Both the position numbers and the translations under genes were made by a program. 42,829 nt of DNA, taken from Oleiagrimonas sp964608595 (lineage in GTDB: Bacteria > Pseudomonadota > Gammaproteobacteria > Xanthomonadales > Rhodanobacteraceae). Below are positions 8,495 to 16,870 of this stretch, in pieces. The first letter of the stretch is position 1, and each line of letters begins with the position of its first letter. A model generated the notes under the pieces. That model saw nothing but the letters and a program-made list of their open reading frames with translations. It searched no databases and was not told the origin of the DNA. The stretch covers positions 1 to 42,829 of the forward strand of contig CAZSOU010000014.1 in assembly GCA_964608595.1 (NCBI GenBank), read 5' to 3'.

Positions 8495-9081
8495 TTGTCA
8501 CTCCCCACGGCGTCCAGAGGTGAAGGCGAGCGAGCGATGGTGTGTGTGCGACGGATCTTTTTCTGCAACTGCAGAATGCCGTGAATCAGGGCTTCGGCCG
8601 TCGGCGGGCAGCCGGGGACGTAGATGTCCACGGGCACGATGCGATCACAACCGCGCACGACCGAATACGAATAATGGTAATAACCGCCGCCGTTGGCGCA
8701 GCTGCCCATGGAAATGACCCATTTCGGTTCGGGCATCTGGTCGTACACCTTGCGCAGTGCCGGCGCCATTTTGTTGACCAGCGTGCCGGCGACGATCATC
8801 ACGTCGCTCTGGCGCGGACTGGGTCGGAAAATGACGCCGTAACGGTCGAGATCCAGACGCGCGGCGCCGGTATGCATCATTTCCACGGCGCAACACGCCA
8901 GACCGAACGTCATCGGCCACATCGAGCCGGTGCGCGCCCAGTTCATCAGCGCATCGATGCTGGTGGTGGCAAAACCGCGCTGCATGACCGGGTTGTCTTC
9001 GGCCGGACGCAGAATGTCGTCGACAAGGTTGAGCGGTTCCGGGTTGTGCATCACCCGGTCGATGGTCGATATCACTCCCAT
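8491..9081 (-). CDS. nuoB: NADH-quinone oxidoreductase subunit B (PSST, [4Fe-4S] N2)
   Basis: Carries cluster N2, the last iron-sulfur centre before quinone. The 196-residue protein has the characteristic ligands C63, C64 (adjacent pair in GLACCAVEMM), C128 (GSCANGG) and C158 (PGCPP). Start set at the ATG at 9081 (MGVISTIDRV), which overlaps the end of nuoA by 10 bases. A longer in-frame start up to 9192 would only translate nuoA sequence out of frame. The C-terminal tail after residue 180 is Ser/Asp-rich and not conserved. Confidence 0.97.
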   Translation of the reverse strand: MGVISTIDRVMHNPEPLNLVDDILRPAEDNPVMQRGFATTSIDALMNWARTGSMWPMTFGLACCAVEMMHTGAARLDLDRYGVIFRPSPRQSDVMIVAGTLVNKMAPALRKVYDQMPEPKWVISMGSCANGGGYYHYSYSVVRGCDRIVPVDIYVPGCPPTAEALIHGILQLQKKIRRTHTIARSPSPLDAVGSDK

Positions 9082-9428
9082 TCCAGCGCTCCTTTCTTCC
9101 AGATCCAGGCAAACCCGACGACCAGCAGCGCCAGGAACAACCCCATTTCGATCAACGCGATGATGCCGATCTTGTCGAACACCACCGACCACGGAAACAG
9201 GAACGCCACTTCCAGATCGAACAGGATGAAAACGATGGCAATGAGGTAATAACGCACGTCAAAACGTTGACGCGCATCCTCGAACGGCTCGAAACCGCAC
9301 TCGTACGGCGAGATCTTTTCGGGATCGGGGCGTTTCGGCGCAACGATCAGGCCGATGGCCAAAAGCGCGATGCCAATGCCGATGGCAACCGCGATGAACA
9401 GAAGTATGGGCCAATATTCGGCTAACAC
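9072..9428 (-). CDS. nuoA: NADH-quinone oxidoreductase subunit A
   Basis: First gene of the complex I operon: a small three-helix membrane subunit (118 residues) near the quinone entry. The motif SPYECGFEPFEDARQRFDVR is the conserved cytoplasmic loop with the switch cysteine. Two starts are possible. The GTG at 9428 has GGAGG with a 10-base spacer. The TTG at 9437 would leave only one base between it and GGAGG. GTG is therefore chosen. An 83-bp leader separates it from tRNA-Leu and holds the inverted repeat at 9467-9500. Confidence 0.95.
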   Translation of the reverse strand: MLAEYWPILLFIAVAIGIGIALLAIGLIVAPKRPDPEKISPYECGFEPFEDARQRFDVRYYLIAIVFILFDLEVAFLFPWSVVFDKIGIIALIEMGLFLALLVVGFAWIWKKGALEWE

Positions 9429-9466
9429 GTTTGGCAAACCTCCGCGCCTCGGCGCATCAGTGGTCG

Positions 9467-9500
9467 CGTCGGAACAATCCGTTGCCAGACCGTTCCGACG
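9467..9500. repeat. Inverted repeat (9-bp arms) between tRNA-Leu and nuoA
   Basis: CGTCGGAAC at 9467-9475 pairs exactly with 9492-9500 across a 16-base loop. On the minus strand it lies just 3' of the tRNA and about 40-70 bases upstream of the nuoA start. There is no run of T after it, so it is a poor intrinsic terminator. It could be a processing stem between tRNA and nuo mRNA, or an operator. Confidence 0.5.
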
Positions 9501-9511
9501 GGCCTGGAATG

Positions 9512-9598
9512 TGGTGCCCAGGGGGGGACTCGAACCCCCACAATCGCAAGATCGCTACCCCCTCAAGGTAGTGCGTCTACCAATTCCGCCACCTGGGC
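9512..9598 (-). tRNA. tRNA-Leu (anticodon GAG)
   Basis: Reading the minus strand from 9598: acceptor GCCCAGG, a D-arm with GGTAGAC, and an anticodon arm CTACC-TTGAGGG-GGTAG with anticodon GAG. A long variable arm typical of leucine tRNA follows, then a T-arm with GGTTCGAGTCC, the matching acceptor strand, and an encoded CCA at 9512-9514. It decodes CUC/CUU. The same tRNA (leuU) follows secG in E. coli, so the secG-tRNA order is ancestral. Confidence 0.97.
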
Positions 9599-9610
9599 AT
9601 TACATGTGAA

Positions 9611-10141
9611 TCAATGTCGGTTCTTGTCCGACTCCGATGATGTCTGATTGTTGTCGGAACCGGCCTTGCCGGCCTTGTCACCGCCAACCGTTGCCGACGG
9701 CACGCCGCTGGCGGACGTCTGACCGGCCGACTGATCGTTTTCCGTTGCCGCGTTGTCGGAGCCGGCGCCCGCGGGAACAGTGGCTTGCGGCACTGCCGTC
9801 TCGGGCTTCGCGGTCGCAGCGGCTGCCGGCGTGTTGTCGGCGGCCTTGGTCGGAGTGCTTGTACTTGCACCGGACATCACGCCGAGGTCGCTGACCGGCT
9901 TGGGCGCGCCCGAATGGGCAAGGTAAACGGCCATGCCGAGGCTCAGCAACATGAACACCGCAGCCAGCACGCCGGTCGAGCGGCTCATGAAGCTGGCCGA
10001 CCCGCTCGCGCCGAACACGGTGCCGGACGAACCGCCGCCGAAACTCGCGCCGGCATTGGCGCCCTCGCCGCGCTGCATGAGAATCAGCACGATCATTGCC
10101 GCGGCGACAAGAATGTAGAACACACTGAAGATGATGAACAT
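9611..10141 (-). CDS. secG: Preprotein translocase subunit SecG with extended tail
   Basis: Small subunit of the SecYEG channel that assists SecA-driven export. Residues 1-25 and about 55-77 are the two transmembrane helices, separated by the conserved loop GASFGGGSSGTVFG. At 176 residues it is much longer than E. coli SecG (110). The extra C-terminal half is a low-complexity Ala/Thr/Ser/Gln/Asn tail ending SESDKNRH. It lies 21 bp after tpiA and just before tRNA-Leu, so tpiA, secG, the tRNA and perhaps nuo are probably co-transcribed. Confidence 0.95.
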   Translation of the reverse strand: MFIIFSVFYILVAAAMIVLILMQRGEGANAGASFGGGSSGTVFGASGSASFMSRSTGVLAAVFMLLSLGMAVYLAHSGAPKPVSDLGVMSGASTSTPTKAADNTPAAAATAKPETAVPQATVPAGAGSDNAATENDQSAGQTSASGVPSATVGGDKAGKAGSDNNQTSSESDKNRH

Positions 10142-10162
10142 AAATAAATCCGCCGCGTCAGG

Positions 10163-10912
10163 TCAGAGACATGCCGCGGCACAAATGGCCAAAAAATCGG
10201 TTGCTGCCAACGAAGCGCCGCCGATCAGACCGCCATCGATATCCGGTTGCGCGAAAAGCTCGGCCGCATTGGCCGGTTTGACGCTACCGCCGTAAACGAT
10301 CCGGGTCAGTCCGGAGATTTTACCATCCCGCTCCGCCATATGGCTACGGATGAACGCATGAATTTGCTGTGCTTGTTCCGGCGAGGCTGTTTTTCCGGTA
10401 CCAATGGCCCATACCGGCTCGTATGCCACCACTGCCTGCGCAAAACCGGCAATGCCGCATTTGTCGAAGACGGCGTCCAGTTGCGCGGCAATCACCGCTT
10501 CGGCTTGTCCGGCTTCGCGCTGTTCGAGGGTTTCACCCACGCACAACACGGGGCTCATGCCGGCATCCACGACCGCCGCGAACTTGGCGGACACGCAATC
10601 GTTGTCCTCGCCGTGATATTGCCGGCGCTCGGAATGACCCACCAGTACCGACCGGCACTCGATGTCACGCAACATGGCGGCCGATACCTCGCCGGTGAAC
10701 GCACCTTCGGCGGCGTGCGCGCTGACGTCCTGCGCTCCGACCCCGATCACCTCGCCATGGCAGGCCGCCACCTCCGCGACATACGGGAACGGCGGATAAA
10801 CCGCCACGTCGATGTCCTGCGGCGCACCCTCGGCAATGTCGACCATGAGTTCGCTCGCCATGGCGCGCGACCCGTGCATTTTCCAGTTTCCGGCAACCAG
10901 CTTCTTGCGCAT
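10163..10912 (-). CDS. tpiA: Triosephosphate isomerase
   Basis: Interconverts dihydroxyacetone phosphate and glyceraldehyde 3-phosphate in glycolysis and gluconeogenesis. The 249-residue (beta/alpha)8 protein has N9 and K11 (AGNWKMH), catalytic H93 (VGHSERR), catalytic E165 (AYEPVWAIGTGKTA) and the phosphate loop YGGSVKPANA near the C-terminus. Start is the ATG at 10912 (MRKKLVAGNW); the longer open frame to 11080 includes promoter sequence. A good sigma-70-type promoter (10944-10972) lies just upstream. Confidence 0.98.
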   Translation of the reverse strand: MRKKLVAGNWKMHGSRAMASELMVDIAEGAPQDIDVAVYPPFPYVAEVAACHGEVIGVGAQDVSAHAAEGAFTGEVSAAMLRDIECRSVLVGHSERRQYHGEDNDCVSAKFAAVVDAGMSPVLCVGETLEQREAGQAEAVIAAQLDAVFDKCGIAGFAQAVVAYEPVWAIGTGKTASPEQAQQIHAFIRSHMAERDGKISGLTRIVYGGSVKPANAAELFAQPDIDGGLIGGASLAATDFLAICAAACL

Positions 10913-10943
10913 GACCAAGCCACGAGTATGAACAAAGCCGCAA

Positions 10944-10972
10944 AGCATAGCGGCGAGCGCCGCATCCGGCAA
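10944..10972 (-). promoter_or_regulatory. Candidate sigma-70 promoter of tpiA-secG
   Basis: On the minus strand TTGCCG (10972-10967), a 17-base spacer, and TATGCT (10949-10944) match the -35/-10 pattern with ideal spacing. Transcription would start near 10937, about 25 bases before the tpiA ATG. On the plus strand a TATGAT at 10984-10989 could be the -10 for the divergent SDR gene, but no good -35 accompanies it. Confidence 0.6.
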
Positions 10973-11018
10973 CGCATGATCGTTATGATGGTGCTTTTTG
11001 CGTCGGGCCTTGACCGCC

Positions 11019-11834
11019 ATGAATCCGAGTTCCACCTCACGCCATGCCCTGATCACCGGCGCTTCGGCCGGCATCGGCAAGGCGTTCGCACGCGCGCTGG
11101 CAGCACACGGGTATCATCTGGTGCTGACGGCGCGACGCGTGGATCGGCTGCGCAAGCTGTCCACCGAGCTGAAACAGACGCACGGCATCAACGTGATCGT
11201 GGCGCCGGCGGATCTCGCTGATCCGGTGACACCCGGTCAATTGACGGCCGCTCTGAAAGATCGCGATGTGGCCATCGACATGCTCGTGAACAATGCCGGT
11301 TACGGTTTGCCGGGACATTTTCACCGGCAACCCTGGGAGGCTCACGAGGACTTCATGCAAGTCATGCTTCGCGCCCCGACCGAACTGGCTCGTCGTCTGC
11401 TTCCCGGCATGCGCCAACGTGATTACGGCCGCATCATCAATGTGGCTTCGCTGGCAGGTCACTTGCCCGGCTCGGCCGGACATACGCTGTACGCGGCGGC
11501 CAAAAGCTATCTGATTCGCTTTTCGCAATCGCTGGCGCTGGAAAACCGCGCCCGCAACGTGCATGTATGCGCCTTGTGCCCGGGCTTCACCTACAGCGAA
11601 TTTCACGATGTCACGGGCACCCGCCCGCTGGTGTCGAAACTTCCGCGATGGATGTGGATGGACGCCGCTCGCGTGGCACGCGAAGGCCTGGACGCGGTCG
11701 AAAGCGGGCGCGTGGTCTACGTGCCCGGACGCATCAACCGGCTGATCAAGGCGACAAGCGAATGTCTGCCCGATCGCCTCGCGCTGCACCTGTCGGCACG
11801 CCATTCCGGATCGTATCGCGCGCTGTCGGATTGA
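11019..11834 (+). CDS. Short-chain dehydrogenase/reductase (SDR) family oxidoreductase
   Basis: NAD(P)-dependent oxidoreductase of unknown substrate. The 271-residue protein is a classical SDR: cofactor motif TGASAGIG (13-20), an arginine pair at 39-40 in the region that often selects NADPH, NNAG (91-94), catalytic S144, Y158 and K162, and a PGFTYSEF segment after the active site. Start is the ATG at 11019; a TTG seven codons earlier is possible. It is transcribed away from tpiA and converges on the cardiolipin synthase gene. It is the first gene of a block between tpiA and glmM, two genes that are commonly close in this group. Confidence 0.9.
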   Translation: MNPSSTSRHALITGASAGIGKAFARALAAHGYHLVLTARRVDRLRKLSTELKQTHGINVIVAPADLADPVTPGQLTAALKDRDVAIDMLVNNAGYGLPGHFHRQPWEAHEDFMQVMLRAPTELARRLLPGMRQRDYGRIINVASLAGHLPGSAGHTLYAAAKSYLIRFSQSLALENRARNVHVCALCPGFTYSEFHDVTGTRPLVSKLPRWMWMDAARVAREGLDAVESGRVVYVPGRINRLIKATSECLPDRLALHLSARHSGSYRALSD

Positions 11835-11840
11835 CCACCG

Positions 11841-11855
11841 TGCCGCAAGACGGCA
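11841..11855. terminator. Weak hairpin between convergent SDR and cls genes
   Basis: TGCCG-CAAGA-CGGCA forms a 5-bp stem in the 40-bp gap between the two convergent genes, with a short T run (GCTGTTT) some bases after it on the plus strand. It may act as a weak terminator; the stem is short. Confidence 0.25.
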
Positions 11856-11874
11856 TCGACGCTGTTTCCCGAGT

Positions 11875-13323
11875 TCAAACCACCGGACCGAACATGGCCA
11901 CGAGGTTGTCGCCCATCCGGCGCGGCAGCGACCGGTGCGCAACGGCGTGCGACGAAACCTCGCTGGAATCGGCCAACCACTGGTTCTGCCGCTGGCGGAT
12001 CGTTTCGGCCATGGCCACCGAACACAACAGAATGTTGTTTTCGAAATTGAGCTCCAGGCTGCGTCGATCCATGTTCGCCGAACCGACCAACGCCACCTGC
12101 CCGTCAACCAGCAGGGTTTTGGCATGCAGCAGACCCGGCCGATACTCGAACAACTGCACACCGGCTTCGGCCAGTTGCGGGTAATAGGCGCGACTGATCA
12201 CGCCGACCACCCAGGAGTCGTTGCGCGCCGGCAAAATCAACGTGGTGCTCACGCCGCGTGCGGCGCAGGCGATCAGCGCCGCCAACAATGGTGGATCCGG
12301 AACGAAATACGGGTTGGAAATCACCACCTCGCTTTGTGCACACCCCAAAAGACTGACGAACACATCGGACATGGCGCCGATCGGCGACAACGGTCCGGTG
12401 CCGAATGCGATCGCCGGCAGGAGATCGTCACTCGCAGCGGCATCGGAGTCGGGAAGCATGGCTTTCCAGTGCGCTGACAGATCTTCATCCGCCTCCACCA
12501 TCCAGTCTGCCGCAAAAAGGCGCTGGTTCTGCCGCGCCACCGGCCCCGTGAAACGCAGCATGATGTCCACCCAGGGCGCATACCTGGGCTTCACGCGGAA
12601 TTCCGGGTCTGCACAGTTCTGGCTGCCGCACCAGGTGATGCAGTTGTCCACGACCACGATCTTGCGATGATTTCGGATATCCACGCGACTGCCGACAATG
12701 ACGCCCAGCCCCATGGACAATTTCATGGATGCGCACACCCGCACGCCGGACGCCTCCAGCGCCGCCCAATGCCGGGATCGGATCAACCCTCGCGAGCCGA
12801 CGTCATCGGCAATGACTCGACACGTCACACCACGTTCCGCCGCCCGCTTGAGCGCCTCGACCACCTTGATGCCGTTGTGATCGGTCAACCAGATGTAGAA
12901 CGACACGTGGATGGTTTCGCGGGCGGCATCGAAATCCTCGACCATGGCGTCGATCGCGGCATCGGAACTGCTTGCCAGCATGCCCCGGTTGCCGTTGGTG
13001 ACATCGCTGTGCGCCAATCGCTCGCAGGTGCGGAAAGCGGGACGAAAACGCTCCGGCACGGCGAGCAGGGTCGAGTCTTTCGACAAGCTGTGGTGTTCGG
13101 CCAGCTCACCGGCGGCCGCAGACGCCTTGCGCCGGAACCGACGCGGCACCCACGGCTCGCCGAACAGCACGTAGGCGCCGATGCCGACGATCGGCACAAA
13201 CAGCAAAATGAGAATCCACGCGGCACGGGAAACCGGCTCCTTTCCCTCCACGACCAGAACGCGTGCCAGTATCGCCGCGTATACCACGGCGTAGACAATG
13301 AGCCCGATGGTAGATCCCGACAT
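11875..13323 (-). CDS. cls: Cardiolipin synthase (phospholipase D superfamily)
   Basis: Condenses phosphatidylglycerol-type lipids into cardiolipin at the inner membrane. The 482-residue protein has two N-terminal transmembrane helices (about 5-25 and 34-54; PLDc_N region), then two HKD catalytic motifs: H219, K221, D226 and H400, K402, D407 with the following GSANMDRRS. This layout matches the ClsA type. Start chosen at the ATG at 13323, which has AGGG about 8 bases upstream; ATGs at 13329 and 13353 are less well placed. A Trp/His-rich longer N-terminus is unlikely. Confidence 0.95.
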   Translation of the reverse strand: MSGSTIGLIVYAVVYAAILARVLVVEGKEPVSRAAWILILLFVPIVGIGAYVLFGEPWVPRRFRRKASAAAGELAEHHSLSKDSTLLAVPERFRPAFRTCERLAHSDVTNGNRGMLASSSDAAIDAMVEDFDAARETIHVSFYIWLTDHNGIKVVEALKRAAERGVTCRVIADDVGSRGLIRSRHWAALEASGVRVCASMKLSMGLGVIVGSRVDIRNHRKIVVVDNCITWCGSQNCADPEFRVKPRYAPWVDIMLRFTGPVARQNQRLFAADWMVEADEDLSAHWKAMLPDSDAAASDDLLPAIAFGTGPLSPIGAMSDVFVSLLGCAQSEVVISNPYFVPDPPLLAALIACAARGVSTTLILPARNDSWVVGVISRAYYPQLAEAGVQLFEYRPGLLHAKTLLVDGQVALVGSANMDRRSLELNFENNILLCSVAMAETIRQRQNQWLADSSEVSSHAVAHRSLPRRMGDNLVAMFGPVV

Positions 13324-13412
13324 GCGCATACCCTGCCCGTGCCACCAAGACACTTTCTACCGCCAGCCTACGGCCTGGAGCGACTGCTTGCACGCCCAGG
13401 CGACGGCATCGT

Positions 13413-14348
13413 TCAAATCAGACGGATCTCGCGCAAGCGCTGCTGCAGATATTCATGCGCGGTCAGCGTGCCCTGATAATGCTTCGGGTTGTCGTCGCTG
13501 ATGCACTCGGGCACGGGATCAAGTACCACATCCGGGTTGGGATGCAGGAAAAAAGGTACCGAATAACGCGACTTGCCTGCATCCGCACCGGGCGGGTTGA
13601 CCACGCGATGGGTGGTGGATGGATACACGCGGTTGGTCAAGCGTTGCAACATGTCGCCGATGTTGACCACGATGGCGTCGCCTTCGGTCGTGATGGGCAA
13701 CCAGTCCCCGTCACGGGTCAGCACCTCCAGACCGGCGGCACTGGCCCCGACCAGCAGAGTGATGAAATTGATGTCCTCATGCGCGCCGGCGCGCACGTTG
13801 GGCGCTTCGCCTTCCTCGATTGGCGGATAATGGATGGGGCGCAGGATGGAATTGCCACACTGCACCTTGTCTTCGAAATAGTTTTCGGGCAGATGCACAT
13901 GCAGTGCCAACGCACGCAGCAAACGGCCACCGAGCGCATCCAGAGCATCGTAGAGCCCCTGGCCGTACCGCTTGAAATCCGGCACTTCGGTCGGCCAGAT
14001 GTTGGGCGCCATGTCGACGGCGTATTTCGAATCCGGCGGCACTTCGCGGCCGATGTGCCAGAACTCCTTGAGATCGGGATACTCGCTGTCCTTGGCTGTC
14101 TCGACCTTGAAGGGGGTATAGCCGCGCGCACCACCCTTGCCGGGTTGGTGATAGCGCATCTTCACGTCTTCGGGCAGCGCGAAAAATTGCTTGAACACGT
14201 CGTAGGCGTGATCGATGAGTTCGCGCGAAATACCATGATGGCTGATGCAGCAAAAGCCGAACTCACGATACGCGGCGCCCAATTCGGCCACGAACGCATC
14301 GCGGTCGCTCTCGAAACGACGCATGTCGAGGGTGGGAACATGTTTCAT
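13413..14348 (-). CDS. 2-oxoglutarate/Fe(II) oxygenase, isopenicillin N synthase-like family
   Basis: Non-haem iron oxygenase of unknown substrate. The 311-residue protein has the N-terminal DIOX_N-like region (FGFCCISHHGI) and a jelly-roll core with iron ligands H190, D192 and H247 and the 2-oxoglutarate-binding R261/S263 (RYSVPFF). The ordering matches bacterial members annotated as isopenicillin N synthase family; these are not shown to make penicillin, and no ACV synthetase is nearby. ATG at 14348 follows GGAGAG. The gene sits between cls and the inverted-repeat element downstream of glmM. Confidence 0.92.
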   Translation of the reverse strand: MKHVPTLDMRRFESDRDAFVAELGAAYREFGFCCISHHGISRELIDHAYDVFKQFFALPEDVKMRYHQPGKGGARGYTPFKVETAKDSEYPDLKEFWHIGREVPPDSKYAVDMAPNIWPTEVPDFKRYGQGLYDALDALGGRLLRALALHVHLPENYFEDKVQCGNSILRPIHYPPIEEGEAPNVRAGAHEDINFITLLVGASAAGLEVLTRDGDWLPITTEGDAIVVNIGDMLQRLTNRVYPSTTHRVVNPPGADAGKSRYSVPFFLHPNPDVVLDPVPECISDDNPKHYQGTLTAHEYLQQRLREIRLI

Positions 14349-14468
14349 TTGACTCTCCAGGTTGCGTGCGGTCGTTCGTCATCCGCCACCGCAGAGGCGG
14401 TGCACGTCGGGCCATTCCATGGCGACCTGGTTGGGTGTATCCACCCGCAGGCTCACGAGCGTGAGTAG

Positions 14469-14583
14469 GGAGCCTCTGAGCAACTCCAGCGCGGACGACA
14501 CCCACCCTGCCCGGCGCCACGCAGCACGTTCTGCGGACTCTCGGGGTATCGTGTCGTCCGCGCTGGAGTTGCTCAGGGGCTCC
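14469..14583. repeat. 115-bp inverted-repeat element (33-bp arms) downstream of glmM
   Basis: Positions 14469-14501 and 14551-14583 are reverse complements with a single mismatch (14475), separated by 49 bases. The ends read GGAGCCTCTGAGCAACTCC inward, which resembles terminal repeats of IS5-type insertion sequences (inference from memory, not a search). No transposase lies between them and no target-site duplication is clear. The right end is 5 bp from the glmM stop. In RNA it would form a very long stem that could end or protect the glmM message. Confidence 0.75.
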
Positions 14584-14587
14584 TTGT

Positions 14588-15916
14588 CTATTTTACGACG
14601 TCGGCCAGTTGCCGCGCCACGCGTGTCACTTCCTCGGCATCGGCTGCTTCCACCGTCACGCGCACCACCGGCTCGGTCCCGGACGGTCGCAATACGACAC
14701 GCCCCCGGCCGGCCAGTTGTTCACGCACGCGGGCCAATTCCGCCTGCACCGGCTCGGACGCCACCCGGCTGGCGCCATCGGGCACGCGCACGTTGATCGT
14801 GGTCTGCGGCAGTTTGTCCATCGAAGACAGCGCCTCGGCCATGCTCTGGTCGCTGCCCACCAGCACTTCCAGTACCGCCAGCGCACTGACAATACCGTCA
14901 CCCGTGGTGGCGCGGTCCAGACACAGGATGTGGCCCGACGTCTCGCCGCCGAGATTGCCGCCATGCTGCTTCAGCTGGTGCAATACGTGACGATCGCCCA
15001 CCTTGGCACGCAACAGCGACATGTCATGGGCGGTCAACGCCTTCTCGAGACCGAAATTGCTCATCACCGTGCCCACGACGGGGCCCTGCAAGGTGCCTCG
15101 CGTCTGCCAGCCGCGCGCCAGGATGTAGAGCAGATCATCGCCGTCGACAAGACGCCCCTGCGCATCGGCCATCAACACGCGATCGCCGTCGCCATCAAAG
15201 CAGATACCGACATCCGCGCCCTGCTCCACCACCGCTTGTTGCACCGTTTCCGGATGCATCGAACCGAAACCGTCGTTGATGTTGAGCCCGTCGGGACCCA
15301 CCCCCAGCGCCACCACCTCGGCGCCCAGTTCGCGAAACACCTTGGGCGCGACCTGATACGTCGCGCCATGCGCGCAATCCAGTACCAACTTCATCCCGCG
15401 CAAGCTGAAACTTTCCGGCACCGTCGATTTGCAATACTCGACGTAACGCGCAACGGCATCCTCCACGCGCGATGCCTTGCCCAGATCCGCCGACGCAACG
15501 GTCACGAAATCGGCATCGACTTCGCGCTCGATGGCCAGCTCCACTTCGTCATCCAGCTTTTCGCCTGCGGCGGAGAAAAACTTGATGCCGTTGTCATGAT
15601 GCGGATTGTGCGACGCACTGATGACGATGCCCGCATCGGCGCGCAGGCTGCGCGTGAGCAGAGCCACGCCCGGCGTCGGCAACGGACCGACCAGAAGCAC
15701 ATCGGCGCCGGCCGCCACCAGGCCCGCCTCCAGTGCCGACTCGAACATGTAGCCGGAAACGCGGGTGTCCTTGCCGATCAACACCGTGGCGCGACCATCC
15801 TTGCCGGCCAATGCCACACCGGCAGCTCGGCCCAGGCGCAACATGAACTCGGCCGATATCGGCCAATCGCCCACTTTGCCGCGAATGCCATCGGTACCAA
15901 AATATTTCTTGCTCAT
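14588..15916 (-). CDS. glmM: Phosphoglucosamine mutase
   Basis: Converts glucosamine 6-phosphate to glucosamine 1-phosphate for UDP-GlcNAc, peptidoglycan and LPS synthesis. The 442-residue protein starts MSKKYFGTDGIRGKVGDWPI and has the phosphorylated catalytic serine S102 in the ISASHNP loop, the magnesium loop DGDGDR, the sugar-binding GETSGH and the C-terminal phosphate loop RPSGTEPVVRV. All four signature loops of the alpha-D-phosphohexomutase family are intact. It lies 42 bp after folP; folP-glmM is a conserved pair in gammaproteobacteria. The gene ends in TAG, 5 bp from the inverted-repeat element. Confidence 0.98.
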   Translation of the reverse strand: MSKKYFGTDGIRGKVGDWPISAEFMLRLGRAAGVALAGKDGRATVLIGKDTRVSGYMFESALEAGLVAAGADVLLVGPLPTPGVALLTRSLRADAGIVISASHNPHHDNGIKFFSAAGEKLDDEVELAIEREVDADFVTVASADLGKASRVEDAVARYVEYCKSTVPESFSLRGMKLVLDCAHGATYQVAPKVFRELGAEVVALGVGPDGLNINDGFGSMHPETVQQAVVEQGADVGICFDGDGDRVLMADAQGRLVDGDDLLYILARGWQTRGTLQGPVVGTVMSNFGLEKALTAHDMSLLRAKVGDRHVLHQLKQHGGNLGGETSGHILCLDRATTGDGIVSALAVLEVLVGSDQSMAEALSSMDKLPQTTINVRVPDGASRVASEPVQAELARVREQLAGRGRVVLRPSGTEPVVRVTVEAADAEEVTRVARQLADVVK

Positions 15917-15958
15917 GAAATCGGAGATCCTGAATCGATAAGGGTCATTTTGCCGCGA

Positions 15959-16870
15959 TCAGTCGTCATCGGGCCAGACGGGCGTGGCGGAAGGCGCGGG
16001 ACGTAGGGCCGGATCGCCGGCATGCACGGCCTGCCAAACGGCCAGAGCATCGCGCGTGGCGGCTACATCATGGGTGCGTACCAGGATGGCGCCGCGCTGG
16101 ACGGCAATCATTGCCGCGGCCACGGAGGCCGCCATGCGATCCGCCGGCGTTTCGCGCCCCGTGATCGCGCCGAGCATCGATTTGCGCGAGAGGCCGACGT
16201 AAATCCCGGCCGCCAGATCGCGCAGCTTGTCCAGTGCACGCAACAACGCCAGATTGTGTTCCAGGTTCTTGCCGAAACCGAAGCCCGGGTCGACCATCAC
16301 GCGCCGTTTGTCGATGCCTGCCATTTCGCAGGCCAATACACGCTCGGCCAGAAAGCGATGCACCTCGGCCGCGACATCGTCGTAATGCGGATCGACCTGC
16401 ATGCTGCGCGGCTCACCCTGCATGTGCATCAGACACACGGCCGCCCCCGTCTGCGCGGCCGTCTCGAGCGCGCCGTCGCGACGCAACGCATACACATCGT
16501 TGATCATGCCCGCGCCGGCCGCCACCGCCGCGCGCATCACTTCCGGCTTGGAGGTGTCGACGGCGACAGGCACCTCGACCTCGCGCGCCAGACCTTCGAT
16601 GACCGGAACCACGCGCGCCAATTCATCGTCGACCGACACGTCCGCCGCGCCGGGTCGCGTGGATTCACCGCCCACGTCGATCATGTCGGCACCTTCATCG
16701 ACCATGCGCAAGCCGTGAGCCACGGCCGCATCCCGCGAGGCATGCTCGCCGCCATCGGAAAACGAATCCGGCGTGACATTGAGCACACCGACGACACGAG
16801 GGCGGTCGAGCCGCACTGCGCGCCCCGCACAGTCGAGCACGCGTGCGCCGGACGCGTCGAAAATGCTCAT
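15959..16870 (-). CDS. folP: Dihydropteroate synthase
   Basis: Joins p-aminobenzoate to the pterin pyrophosphate in folate synthesis and is the target of sulfonamides. The 303-residue TIM barrel has both family signatures: NVTPDSFSDGG (31-41) and DVGGESTRPGA (65-75). Further conserved parts are the DPGFGFGKNLEHN loop and GLSRKSMLG near the sulfa site. Start is the ATG at 16870, which overlaps the orn stop by four bases (ATGA). An earlier start in the long open frame would run through orn. The C-terminus has a short acidic extra tail (PVWPDDD). Confidence 0.97.
   Translation of the reverse strand: MSIFDASGARVLDCAGRAVRLDRPRVVGVLNVTPDSFSDGGEHASRDAAVAHGLRMVDEGADMIDVGGESTRPGAADVSVDDELARVVPVIEGLAREVEVPVAVDTSKPEVMRAAVAAGAGMINDVYALRRDGALETAAQTGAAVCLMHMQGEPRSMQVDPHYDDVAAEVHRFLAERVLACEMAGIDKRRVMVDPGFGFGKNLEHNLALLRALDKLRDLAAGIYVGLSRKSMLGAITGRETPADRMAASVAAAMIAVQRGAILVRTHDVAATRDALAVWQAVHAGDPALRPAPSATPVWPDDD

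Noticed and set aside
13413..14348. Penicillin biosynthesis gene
   Set aside because: The fold family is shared by many oxygenases; there are no ACV synthetase or other pathway genes nearby.
14469..14583. Simple intrinsic terminator of glmM
   Set aside because: A 33-bp stem with a 49-base loop and no T-run is far from a normal terminator; a mobile-type repeat fits better, though it may still affect RNA ends.
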